Shown here: positions 34,068 to 43,500 of the stretch, piece after piece
Layout of the letters: every line of letters begins with the position of its first letter
Position numbering within the stretch: position 1 is the stretch's first letter
Assembly: GCA_965229445.1 (NCBI GenBank)
Contig: OZ245876.1
Coordinates: 1,736,001-1,800,000, forward strand
DNA from: Owenweeksia sp965229445
GTDB lineage: Bacteria; Bacteroidota; Bacteroidia; Flavobacteriales; Schleiferiaceae
Reading direction: 5' to 3'
Length of the DNA stretch: 64,000 bases
Position numbers and translations under genes: made by a program
The notes under the pieces: model-generated
The model's input: only the letters and a program-made list of their open reading frames with translations
What the model was told of the DNA's origin: nothing
Database searches by the model: none

Positions 34068-35343
34068 GACCAGAGTTGTGGTTACGGGAATGGGAGTGGT
34101 AGCTCCGAATGGGGTAGGTATAGATAACTTTAGAGAAGCTATAAAGGAAGGCCGTTCAGGTATAGAATTTTACCAGAAACTTGAAGCGCTCAACTTCCGT
34201 TGTCAAATTGGTGGCACCCCTCCGGTTACGGAGAAAATTATGCAAGACACCTTCACGGAGCTGGAAATGAAGCGTTTCACAGCTACTGGGGTTATTTATG
34301 GTATCATAGCCGGTATGGAAGCCTGGAGTGATTCTGGATTGCCTATAGTTCACAATCCAGACAATGAGCCCCAATGGGATTTTGGTGCCATTTTCGGTAC
34401 GGGAATGTGCGGCGTAGATACCTTTAGAGAGGCCTTCTATAAAGTAGATGATCACAAAGTTCGTAAACTGGGCACAACCGTCGTTGAACAAACTATGCCT
34501 AGCGGCATCAGTGCCTTCTTGGGTGGAAGGATTGGCCTAGGCAACCAGGTAACCAGCAACGCCTCTGCCTGTAGTACCGGTACTGAAAGTCTAGTCATGG
34601 CTTATGAACGGATCAGAACCGGCCAGGCCAAAGCTATTCTGGCCGGGGGTTGTGATGCAGACGGACCTTATGTTTGGGGTGGATTTGATACCATGCGGGT
34701 ATTGGCCTATAAGTACAACGATCAGCCTGAAAAGGCCTCGCGTCCGCTAAGTTCTAGTGCCGCTGGCTTCGTACCAGGAAGCGGTGGAGGTGCCTTGGTG
34801 CTTGAGGATATGGAGCATGCTCTGGCACGTGGGGCTCATATTTATGGTGAAATAATTGGGGGCTACCTCAACTCTGGCGGTCAGAGAGGCACCGGTACTA
34901 TGACCGCTCCAAATGCAATCGGAACACAAAAATGTATTCAGGGTGCTTTGCGCGATGCCGGAATTAAACCGGAGGAAATTGATTTAGTTTGTGGGCACTT
35001 AACCAGTACTATGGGGGATGTGCTTGAAATTCAAAATATTAGCACGGCTCTGGGTTTAAAGGGTAAAGATTTTCCCATGGTCAATGCCCTGAAGTCTATG
35101 ACCGGCCATTGTTTAAGTGCCGCTGGTGCTATTGAAAGTATTGCATCATTGCTACAATTAGAGAGTGGTTTCGTGCATCCCAGTATTAATTGTGAAGAAG
35201 TGCACCCTGATATTTTGCAAAATATTGACGATAATTGCATCGTCAGGAATTATCGCAAGGAAGACCTGAACATTGTATTGAAACCAAGTTTCGGCTTTGG
35301 TGATGTTAATAGCTGCTTAATTTTAAAAAAATACAAGTCATGA
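34057..35343 (+). CDS. FabF-like beta-ketoacyl-ACP synthase
   Basis: 428 residues. Thiolase-fold triad: Cys172 in SNASACSTGTE, His314 in VCGHLTSTMGD and His351 in MTGHCLSAAG; the intervening GFVPGSGGGALVLE is conserved. The second motif deviates from the usual NAHGTST (CGHLTST). As a condensing enzyme it would elongate an ACP-bound chain supplied to the type III synthase. Its TGA overlaps the ACP ATG (ATGA). Confidence 0.93.
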   Translation: MMSKTRVVVTGMGVVAPNGVGIDNFREAIKEGRSGIEFYQKLEALNFRCQIGGTPPVTEKIMQDTFTELEMKRFTATGVIYGIIAGMEAWSDSGLPIVHNPDNEPQWDFGAIFGTGMCGVDTFREAFYKVDDHKVRKLGTTVVEQTMPSGISAFLGGRIGLGNQVTSNASACSTGTESLVMAYERIRTGQAKAILAGGCDADGPYVWGGFDTMRVLAYKYNDQPEKASRPLSSSAAGFVPGSGGGALVLEDMEHALARGAHIYGEIIGGYLNSGGQRGTGTMTAPNAIGTQKCIQGALRDAGIKPEEIDLVCGHLTSTMGDVLEIQNISTALGLKGKDFPMVNALKSMTGHCLSAAGAIESIASLLQLESGFVHPSINCEEVHPDILQNIDDNCIVRNYRKEDLNIVLKPSFGFGDVNSCLILKKYKS

Positions 35344-35597
35344 AACGCGAAGAAATAAAAGTGAAACTCAAGGAAATAATTAAACCCTACGTACAGAATG
35401 AAAAGGCCTTCGAAAACTTAACGGAGGAAACCAACTTGTTGATGGATCTGGAAGTGAATTCTGCGCACCTTGTTGATATAATCCTTGATATGGAGGAAGC
35501 CTTTGATATTGAGATTGATGACGAATCTGCTGAACAAATGATGACCGTAGGTGAAGCACTTAATATTTCTGACAAACTCATTTCCGAAAAAGAATAG
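35340..35597 (+). CDS. Acyl carrier protein
   Basis: 85 residues, acidic, four-helix ACP pattern. The phosphopantetheine Ser is Ser41 in EVNSAHLVDIIL; the usual DSL at this site is replaced by NSA. The helix II recognition face (LVDIILDMEEAFDIEIDDESAEQM) is conserved. A dedicated carrier together with its own phosphopantetheinyl transferase, 3 bp downstream, indicates that the pathway runs in parallel to primary fatty-acid synthesis. Confidence 0.92.
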   Translation: MKREEIKVKLKEIIKPYVQNEKAFENLTEETNLLMDLEVNSAHLVDIILDMEEAFDIEIDDESAEQMMTVGEALNISDKLISEKE

Positions 35598-35600
35598 TAG

Positions 35601-36170
35601 TTGATTGGTAATGACCTGGTATATCTTCCAGGCTGGCCTAAGCCTAAAGCTGATCGGCTAACCCGATTCAGAAACAAATTATTTACGTCTTTAGAAATAT
35701 CCATTCTGCATGATCTACCTGATTATGGAGCCGCTCTCTTATGGTCTGTTAAAGAGGCCGTCTATAAGATCAGGTATAGGGATAGACCCAAGGCATTTTA
35801 TGCGCCAAAGGCAATGGAAATCAAAGATGTAGACCTTGGTGGTGTTGAGATTATCTGTGAATGCTGGTCGGCCGGAATAAGCTATACCAGTAAATCTGAA
35901 ATACTGGATGAATACATTCATACCCTGGCTATAAAGTCTAGTGCAGACCACCGGTTGAAGGATGTTCAAATTAGTATACAGAAATATCAGCATGGACAAA
36001 CTAAATACCTGATTGATTCGGCTGGTAACCAATTAGCAAAGATTGGTAAGAATAAATTTGGGATTCCTGAATTCAGAGGGAATGCTGATTTTCAGAACAG
36101 TATTCTCAGCCTTAGTCACGATGGCGATAAAATGGCCTTGGTCTGGTTAGGGCATGAACATTCGGGTTAA
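35601..36170 (+). CDS. 4'-phosphopantetheinyl transferase (Sfp-like)
   Basis: 189 residues from a TTG start 3 bp after the ACP stop. The N-terminus IGNDLVYLP matches the GxDxVD motif, and ALLWSVKEAVYK matches the WxxKEAxxK motif that binds Mg and CoA. It would activate the adjacent ACP with its unusual NSA site. Last plus-strand gene of the operon; its 3' end overlaps the convergent thioesterase gene by 24 bp. Confidence 0.9.
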   Translation: MIGNDLVYLPGWPKPKADRLTRFRNKLFTSLEISILHDLPDYGAALLWSVKEAVYKIRYRDRPKAFYAPKAMEIKDVDLGGVEIICECWSAGISYTSKSEILDEYIHTLAIKSSADHRLKDVQISIQKYQHGQTKYLIDSAGNQLAKIGKNKFGIPEFRGNADFQNSILSLSHDGDKMALVWLGHEHSG

Positions 36171-36539
36171 GGGCTCCGTAATGCGGCACACCTGACCGTT
36201 TTGTGCGTCGATGAGAATCCATTTGGTGCGTGCGTCCAAAACCAGGTCACCATTGCGACTTATTTGTACCCGCCGCAGGCTATGTGCACCATGCATTTCT
36301 TCTACCCAGGTTTTGGCAAGGAGTTTCTCTTTTGGGAATACTTCCTTAAAATACTCAAGTTCCTGGCGTCTAACTACCCAGCGGTACTGTTTTCTTATAT
36401 TTTCTGGTGCTAACTTTTGCCAGTGTTCTTTGGCCAATTGGTTTACCCAACTCAAATAAACCTCATTGTTAACATGGCCCAGACTATCAATCTGTTGATC
36501 TTCAACACTTATTTTCAGGGTGTAGACCTTCTCTTCCAA
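36147..36539 (-). CDS. 4HBT-type acyl-CoA thioesterase
   Basis: 130 residues, hotdog fold. The active-site segment IDSLGHVNNEVYLSWVNQLAKEHW fits the YbgC/FadM-type motif (D..GHVNN..Y). No signal peptide. It probably hydrolyses acyl-CoA or acyl-ACP and might release products of the neighbouring operon, but it lies on the opposite strand and could be independent. It overlaps the transferase gene tail-to-tail. Confidence 0.9.
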   Translation of the reverse strand: MEEKVYTLKISVEDQQIDSLGHVNNEVYLSWVNQLAKEHWQKLAPENIRKQYRWVVRRQELEYFKEVFPKEKLLAKTWVEEMHGAHSLRRVQISRNGDLVLDARTKWILIDAQNGQVCRITEPLTRMFMP

Positions 36540-36612
36540 TGCATGAATAATTTAATGATCAAGTTAGCATTCGCAGAGTAAAATTCTCACTTTCAATCCA
36601 TAATTTTATAAC

Positions 36613-37020
36613 GTGCTTCCGAAACATAAAATATCACCTGATTCTAAATCTGCTATACGAGATTGGGAACTCATGGAGGATGAAAATGCGAAGCATTACA
36701 CCTTTGAGATTCCGGCTATATTGAAAATAGTTAGTGAGCAGAGTAAAGCAGAATGCACCAGACTATTACGTGCCATTGTAAATATGTACATCAATGTTCG
36801 CTTGCAGCGACAAGGGGTGACTAATCATTGGTCCAGGGAGCGTAAATTATTGATCAATTATCTTCGAAAAGAACCCTGGCAATGGCAGGTAGAATTATTA
36901 GATATTGCAATAGCATACTTGCATTTTGAACATCGCGATCATCATGAGGCCATATTGGTAATCAGTGGCTCAATTCTGCGGTTTGACTCACAAATAACAC
37001 AGATCAACAGAATCATCTAA
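36613..37020 (+). CDS. Hypothetical protein
   Basis: 135 residues from a GTG start. Soluble, helical, rich in charged residues (TFEIPAILKIVSEQSKAECTRLLRAIVNMYINVRL). No signal peptide, membrane segment or recognised domain. It is divergent from the thioesterase gene. Coding is supported by amino-acid composition only. Confidence 0.6.
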   Translation: MLPKHKISPDSKSAIRDWELMEDENAKHYTFEIPAILKIVSEQSKAECTRLLRAIVNMYINVRLQRQGVTNHWSRERKLLINYLRKEPWQWQVELLDIAIAYLHFEHRDHHEAILVISGSILRFDSQITQINRII

Positions 37021-37119
37021 CTTACCACTTTCAGCATTCCAGGCTTCACTACAAGGGCTTCCAGCTCTTAAGATTCTTGCTTCCTCCCGTTTCTGATTTC
37101 AACAAAAATCTGAGGTGCT

Positions 37120-37159
37120 CATTACCCGATTAGGGTATTCATTACCCAATTTGGGAAGC
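37120..37159. promoter_or_regulatory. Two tandem 20-bp palindromic motifs
   Basis: CATTACCCGATTAGGGTATT (37120-37139) is followed at once by CATTACCCAATTTGGGAAGC (37140-37159). Both share CATTACCC-ATT-GGG and both are dyads (TACCC..GGGTA, ACCC..GGG). The 20-bp period places them two helical turns apart, as for dimeric regulator pairs. They lie 190 bp upstream of the first giant secreted-protein gene. The rest of the 330-bp gap is AT-rich. Confidence 0.5.
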
Positions 37160-37350
37160 AAGTGATCATATTAAAAATAATTTGTAAAACCCATAAAATC
37201 AACACTATAAGGCTCCTTATTTAATGTTTTAGGTTGGCATGGCATATTAAATGTCTAAATGCAATCACATAGTAATCAACATGTTGAGAAATAACTGTCC
37301 AGATTTTGGACAAAAAGTCTCAAACAGAGATTAACCTAATACAACACAAA

Positions 37351-40116
37351 ATGAAAAGCCTAACCCTAACCAGAACCTATTTCCGAACCAGTGTATTTCT
37401 CCTCTTTGTACTTGCATACCTGGTCAACGTCCATCAATTGCATGCTCAAAATACACCGTCCAATGTGGTGAGCTATACCTTGATAAACTCGAATACGGAT
37501 ACAGATATTGGAATATTGAATGATGGCGATACGCTGTATCTCAATAATCTGCCTACCGCCAAGCTGAATATTCGTGCTAACACTAGCCCTGGCACGGTAG
37601 ATAAGGTCTTTTTTGATTACAATGGAGTGCAGAATTACAGATCTGAAGGAGCAGCCCCATATGCCTTATTTGGAGATAAGTCTGGTGACTATAATGAATG
37701 GACGCCATCACCAGGGACTTACACCCTGAATGCAACCTCCAAACTAAACGGTGTAAAATGTACGGGGCACCCGATTAGCTTTCATGTGGTCAATGGTGGT
37801 AAGCTTGATTGCAATGGCGACCCAAATGGTTCGGCCTCGATAGATGATTGTGGGATATGCTCCGGAGGGAATACAGGTATTTCTCCCAATGCTAATAAGG
37901 ACACCTGTGGGGTATGTTTCGGTAACAATCAATCCTGCAATAACGCTACTTCTCCAAATCCTCCTGGAAATTCTTCAGGATTAGTGTGTGGAAATTTCCC
38001 AGGTGGTAGAATCGCCATGGCTTCTGACGGTAATAATGCCGATGCTGATGATCATGGATCTACGGCATTCTCTATCGCCATGCTCCATTACGCGGGTCTT
38101 TTGGATAAATTGGTATTCATCGGACACTCCTCTTTGTATAAATCACCTTGTAAGAATGCCTATGGCAATTGGTGTGACCTTATCGATAGTGCCAGTACCG
38201 GTGCGATGTTGAGATTTGGCGGAGATGCCAGTATTATTTACAGCTTCAAAGAAGATTATGACGATAACAACCAACTGGATGAATCAATAGCTGCTCTTAC
38301 CAATGCTATCAATGCCTCATCACCGGGTGATCCATTGTGGATATACTGTGCAGGTCCCATGGACGTCGTATATCGTGCCATTGACAATGCTTCAAAATCG
38401 AAGCGCGCTTATGTAAAATGCATCTCTCATTCAAAATGGAATCAGAATTCAACATATGGTGGGCTATCCTATGATTGGGCTGATATGAAAAGTAGTTTTA
38501 CTTCGGATGGTGTAAGTTTCCATGAAATAAGCGATCAAAACAAAAGTAATGGCAACTATGATTTTGCTCAGGAAAGCGATGGCGCTTCAAAGTGGAATTG
38601 GTTGGCCCAGAGCGGAGATCCCGTATGGACATGGCTTCGCAATACCAACCTCGACAGCTGGCTTTCGGCCAAGAAGAATAAGGTATTTGATATCTCTGAT
38701 GCGGGAATGATGTATTGGCTTATTTCAGGCGGCCCTCAAGGAGGATGTGAAAATTGTGGCCCGATAGAAGTAGAGCAGCTTTTCAAAAATCCTTGTACTA
38801 CTTCAGGAAATGCCTGTGCTAATAACCAAGCAGGTACTGGAAATATTGTAAATCCCATCGATGGTGCTACATTTTCCGAGAATTCAAATATTTCTGTGAG
38901 TGCTAATATTCATGACGCTGAGAATAATACCTCTGAAGTAAGATTCTTTGTTGATTCCGATTTAAAATCTACCGATAAGAGTAAGCCATACGGCAGCAAT
39001 CTTGGTAAACTTGATACGGGCTACAGATACCTATATGCACAAATTATTGATTCTTGCGGAGCAACAGCTTATACGGATAGCGTCAGAATTTATGTCGAAA
39101 GTGTGGATTGTGCCGGCGTGCAGGGTGGTTCCGCTTATATGGATAATTGTGGCAACTGTGTGGGAGGAACAACAGGTGCTTCAGCCAATAACTCTTGTGC
39201 AGACTGTGCCGGTGTGATCAATGGGAATGCATTTATTGACTCTTGCGGAAACTGTGCCGGTGGTAATACCGGCATTCAGCCAAATCAAAGCTGTACCGAC
39301 TGCAACGGAGATATCAATGGAAATGCCAGTATTGACAACTGTGGAGTATGCTCTGGCGGCAACACTGGAATTGCTCCAAACAGCAGCTGCGGTTCATCAG
39401 GTTGCAGTGGAAATGAAGTTGATGTCTTGATGCTTATAAATGCTTCAAACACTCAGGATATTGCCCCCATGCAAAATGGAGATACCATTGACCTTGCCAT
39501 ATTTCCTCAGATTAGTGTGCGTGCGGAACCGTGTAACGAGGAGTCCGTAGAAAGTGTGGAGTTTCGGCTTAATGGGAGTTTGATTCGCACAGAGAACGTA
39601 GAACCTTATGCTGTAAATGGAGATAAAAGTGGGGCTTACCACTCGTGGCCTTTAACAGCAGGTACCTATACCCTGGAAGCCACTCCTTATTCGTCCAACA
39701 GAGGCAGAGGTACAGCCGGACAATCAAATACTATAAGCTTTTACGTGGTGAACAGCAATGCCCAAGCCGCTAAGGCTACCATCGCTTCTACCTCTATTAC
39801 TGAAGGTCAAAAGCCAGAACCAAACCAAAACTTAAACAGTGAGGCATTACTCGCCAATGAGGAATTGAATTCATCAAATCCCATGGTGGTTGATGCTTAC
39901 CCAAATCCAACCCAGGGTGTACTTAGGTTAGAAATTAAGACTGAAAGTACGGCATATACTTGTGAAGTCTTTGACGCTATGGGAAGTAGAGTGCAAGCTT
40001 TGCAATTCGTTGAACATTCCTTTCAGATCGACCTTTCTTCATTCAAATCAGGCTTATACTTAATACGAATAGCCTCGGATGATCACATGAAGATCATTAA
40101 GGTGTACAAAGAATAA
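37351..40116 (+). CDS. T9SS-secreted protein: Ig-like + nucleoside-hydrolase-like + Cys modules
   Basis: 921 residues from the ATG at 37351; an in-frame TTG 45 bp upstream would precede the signal peptide (about 1-32, ending QLHAQ). Order: Ig-like domain (about 37-149; NDGDTL..LNIRANT..APYALFGDKSG); one Cys module ending CGVCFGN (152-200); a domain of about 250 residues starting GGRIAMASDGNNADADDHGS and ending SDAGMMYWLISGG (about 212-464), similar to nucleoside hydrolase-like DUF1593 proteins; a Bacterial Ig-like domain (496-584); three Cys modules (586-680); another Ig-like (688-801); and a type A T9SS sorting domain (about 843-921, YPNPTQG...SGLYLIRI). Cell-surface or released; enzymatic function not established. 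Confidence 0.9.
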   Translation: MKSLTLTRTYFRTSVFLLFVLAYLVNVHQLHAQNTPSNVVSYTLINSNTDTDIGILNDGDTLYLNNLPTAKLNIRANTSPGTVDKVFFDYNGVQNYRSEGAAPYALFGDKSGDYNEWTPSPGTYTLNATSKLNGVKCTGHPISFHVVNGGKLDCNGDPNGSASIDDCGICSGGNTGISPNANKDTCGVCFGNNQSCNNATSPNPPGNSSGLVCGNFPGGRIAMASDGNNADADDHGSTAFSIAMLHYAGLLDKLVFIGHSSLYKSPCKNAYGNWCDLIDSASTGAMLRFGGDASIIYSFKEDYDDNNQLDESIAALTNAINASSPGDPLWIYCAGPMDVVYRAIDNASKSKRAYVKCISHSKWNQNSTYGGLSYDWADMKSSFTSDGVSFHEISDQNKSNGNYDFAQESDGASKWNWLAQSGDPVWTWLRNTNLDSWLSAKKNKVFDISDAGMMYWLISGGPQGGCENCGPIEVEQLFKNPCTTSGNACANNQAGTGNIVNPIDGATFSENSNISVSANIHDAENNTSEVRFFVDSDLKSTDKSKPYGSNLGKLDTGYRYLYAQIIDSCGATAYTDSVRIYVESVDCAGVQGGSAYMDNCGNCVGGTTGASANNSCADCAGVINGNAFIDSCGNCAGGNTGIQPNQSCTDCNGDINGNASIDNCGVCSGGNTGIAPNSSCGSSGCSGNEVDVLMLINASNTQDIAPMQNGDTIDLAIFPQISVRAEPCNEESVESVEFRLNGSLIRTENVEPYAVNGDKSGAYHSWPLTAGTYTLEATPYSSNRGRGTAGQSNTISFYVVNSNAQAAKATIASTSITEGQKPEPNQNLNSEALLANEELNSSNPMVVDAYPNPTQGVLRLEIKTESTAYTCEVFDAMGSRVQALQFVEHSFQIDLSSFKSGLYLIRIASDDHMKIIKVYKE
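39106..39390 (+). repeat. Cys-module array, three units
   Basis: Three tandem units of about 96 bp encoding DCxGxxxGxAxxDxCGxCxGGxTGxxxNxSC. Same module as in the two larger neighbours, with diverged synonymous sites. Confidence 0.85.
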
Positions 40117-40505
40117 TCTGCAACATGAGGATAAGTCAGATTCGACTGACAAATTAAGCTATAGGTTGTTTTTGTATGCCATATGCTGCTATTCATCTGA
40201 GAATGAACAAACAGTATCCTAAAATTTCCTATTTTGTCCGCACTAACTGTTATTAGGTGTTTATAGATGTGACCAGGTGATGGTGAACTGGAGCCATGTT
40301 CCACTTTGCTATCAAATCGAAGTCAACATTTATTCAGGTGCATTTACTTACTGATAATCAATGAAACTATCAGTTTCTAGCTAGGTATGATAGACTACAA
40401 TCTAAATGGTATTCTACAACTAGCAGATTGTTAGAAGAAAGTCATCCCTTAAATGGACTAACCAACCATTTGAGCACTTAACGAATTAGACGCACAGATT
40501 TAGCC
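40117..40505. other. Gene-free 389-bp stretch between giant genes
   Basis: AT-rich. It contains small dyads: GTCAG-ATTCGA-CTGAC (40135-40150) and CTATCA..CTAGCTAG..TGATAG (40367-40393, centred on a palindrome). A terminator with a T tract is not seen after the upstream gene. The second dyad is a candidate operator upstream of the gene at 40506. Confidence 0.4.
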
Positions 40506-43500
40506 ATGCTTAACCTAACCAAGGCCTGTTTTTCGGCCAGCACATTGTGGGTCATTATATGGATCCTTACACTCTCCAGTTTTGTCAGCATTGCCCAATC
40601 GGGCTCTCCGAGCTTGGTCAGCTTTACACTTATAGACGCAGAGAACGATACCGATATTGGACCACTTAATGATGGGGATACCCTCATTCTGAATCTTTTG
40701 CCGACCGATAAGCTCAATGTAAGAGCCAATACCAACCCAAGTCAAATAGACAAGGTAATATTTGACTTTAATGGGACTAATAATTTCAGATCAGAAGGAG
40801 CCGCTCCATACGCTTTACACGGAGATAAGAAAGGCGATTACAACGAATGGACTCCTGCACCTGGTGCCCATATTTTGACCGCCACTCCTAAAAACAACGG
40901 CGTGTTTGGCAGTGCCTATACCGTTAATTTCTATGTGATTACCCAAGCCGCAGTTGATTGCAATGGTGATGTAAATGGTGCAGCTTTCTTAGATGACTGT
41001 GGTGCATGTGCCGGAGGAAATACTGGAGTTAGCCCAAATCAAGATAAAGACAGCTGCGGAGTATGTTTTGGCGATGGCACCACCTGTGCCAACTGCAATC
41101 AGCCGACGGTTCAATCATTGAGTCTGATCAATACTAACAACAATGCGGATTTGGGAATCATCAACGAAGGTGACACGATTGATGAAACTCAGATTTTCAA
41201 TTTCAGCATTCGTGCCAATGTCTGCAATCATCCTACGGGCAGCGTTGAATTTATTGTTGATGGCAACAGCTTTAATATTGATAATGCCGATCCTTTCTCA
41301 ATTAATGGCAACAGCAACGGCTTTTATAATTCGTGGAATGCAGATTCTGGCATGCATACTATCACTGCCGTTCCCTATACACAAGCCAATGCTACCGGTA
41401 CTCCCGGTGATTCCTTAAGTCTTTCCGTTCTGATCATAGACACAGGCTATGTGGATACCAACTCCTATGGTGCCTTTCCAAATTTGGTTTGCGACAGTTT
41501 TCCTGGGGGAAGAATAGCCATGAGCTTTGATGGCAATCTACATGATTCCGATGATTATGTTTCGATGCCAATGGCCATGGCCATGTTATACTATGCTGGT
41601 TTAAGGAATCGATTGGTGCACCTTGAATATAATATACACCTGGGAATCTCGGATTCTAGTCAGGAGTATGAAATGAGGTTAAGTGCACACGGAGCGCAAC
41701 AACGTTTTGGTTATGATCCAGCCATATTATTTGATGCCATTAGTGATCCTGATTCTACATCAGACGCTCTGGCTGCAGCTATTAACGCTTCATCACCCTC
41801 ATCACCCTTATGGATTCTGGCTGGTGGCCCCATGGAAACCATTGCTCGCGGCTTGGCAAAATCAGACTCATCCAAGCGTCAATTTGTGCGAATTATTTCA
41901 CATTCTGGTTGGAACGAAGCTCATACCCATTTTGGACCACCTCTTTATAACGACTGGGCGGATCTGTTGGCTGACTACACTGCTGATAGTGTGCAGTTTG
42001 TCCAAATTCCTGATATGAACGCCGGATTCAAAGGCCCCAGGAGCAAATGGCGGTGGTTGATCAAAGATCCCGATCCAAATTTTCACTGGCTTTATGGCCG
42101 CAATCGCACCTCAGCTTTTGATTGTTCGGATGCCGGCATGACCTACTGGTTGATTTCCGGAGGGGACGTAACAGCGAGTACAGACCAGGTAAGAGGCCTG
42201 TTCGAACTTCCGTGTCCTCCTACTTGTGGCTGTCCCTGTGATTCCAATATTATTGGCAATATAACTGCCATTTCACCCTCAGATGGAGACAGTATTGCCA
42301 GTGATTCGGCCATCGTAATAAAGGCCATGTTCGCTGATCCGGACTCCAACACTTCCTATGTTGCGTTTTACAGCCTGGATTCACTGCTGGGAGTAGATAG
42401 CACCAGCGCTTATGAACTCAGCATATCTGGATTGGATACTGGTTCCTATGGCTTGTACATGAAGGCGGTAGATAGCTGCGGCACAAATACTTATACGGAT
42501 ACCATTCACATTGTGGTTCAGCATGCAGACTGTGCCGGAATTCTTGCAGGAACAGCATATCTCGATGACTGTAGCACCTGTGTCGGAGGAACCACTGGTT
42601 TAATTCCAAATCAGGATAAAGATTCTTGTGGAGTATGCTTTGGCGATGGTATGTCTTGTGCGCCAATAGATTGCTTTGGCGATACTTTAGGCGCGGCCTT
42701 TATCGATAGCTGTGGGAATTGTGCTGGCGGAAATACCGGAATAGTTCCAAATGATTCTTGTACAGATTGTGCCGGAGTGATAAATGGTGTTGCTGATTAT
42801 GACAATTGTGGAGTATGCAGTGGTGGATCTACTGGTCTGATTCCTGATGCCAGCTGTACCGATTGCAATGGCATCGTAAATGGTACGGCTCAGATCGATA
42901 CATGCGGAATTTGTGCCGGTGGGAATACCGGTATAACTCCGGGAGCCTCCTGTTCGGATTGCAATGGTGACCCCCTGGGAACGGCTGCGATTGATTCATG
43001 CGGGGTATGCGCTGGCGGAAATACCGGTGTGGTGATAAATAGTAGTTGTACCGATTGTAATGGTGACCTTAACGGCACGGCAAGCTTAGATTCTTGTGGC
43101 ACCTGTTCCGGAGGAAATACCGGCCTTGTTGCGAACGCTAATTGTGTGGATTGTAACGGAGATCTTTTCGGCACGGCTGTGCTCGATACCTGCGGAGCTT
43201 GTACGGGTGGCAACACTGGCCTGGTGGCAGGAAGTTCCTGCAGCGATTGTAATGGAGATCCCTATGGCACCGCAAGCATCGATTCTTGTGGCACTTGTTC
43301 CGGAGGTAATACTGGCCTTATTGCCAACGCCAATTGCATAGATTGTAACGGAGATCTTTTCGGTTCTGCCGTAATAGATACCTGCGGAGTTTGTGCGGGT
43401 GGTAACACCGGGGTGGTAGCAGGGAGTTCTTGCACTGATTGCCATGGCGATCCATATGGTACCGCCAGAATTGACTCTTGTGGTATTTGCGCCGGCGGCA

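Noticed and set aside
37306..37350. Upstream TTG start for the 921-residue secreted protein
   Set aside because: It would put 15 polar residues before a normal signal peptide; the ATG at 37351 fits better.
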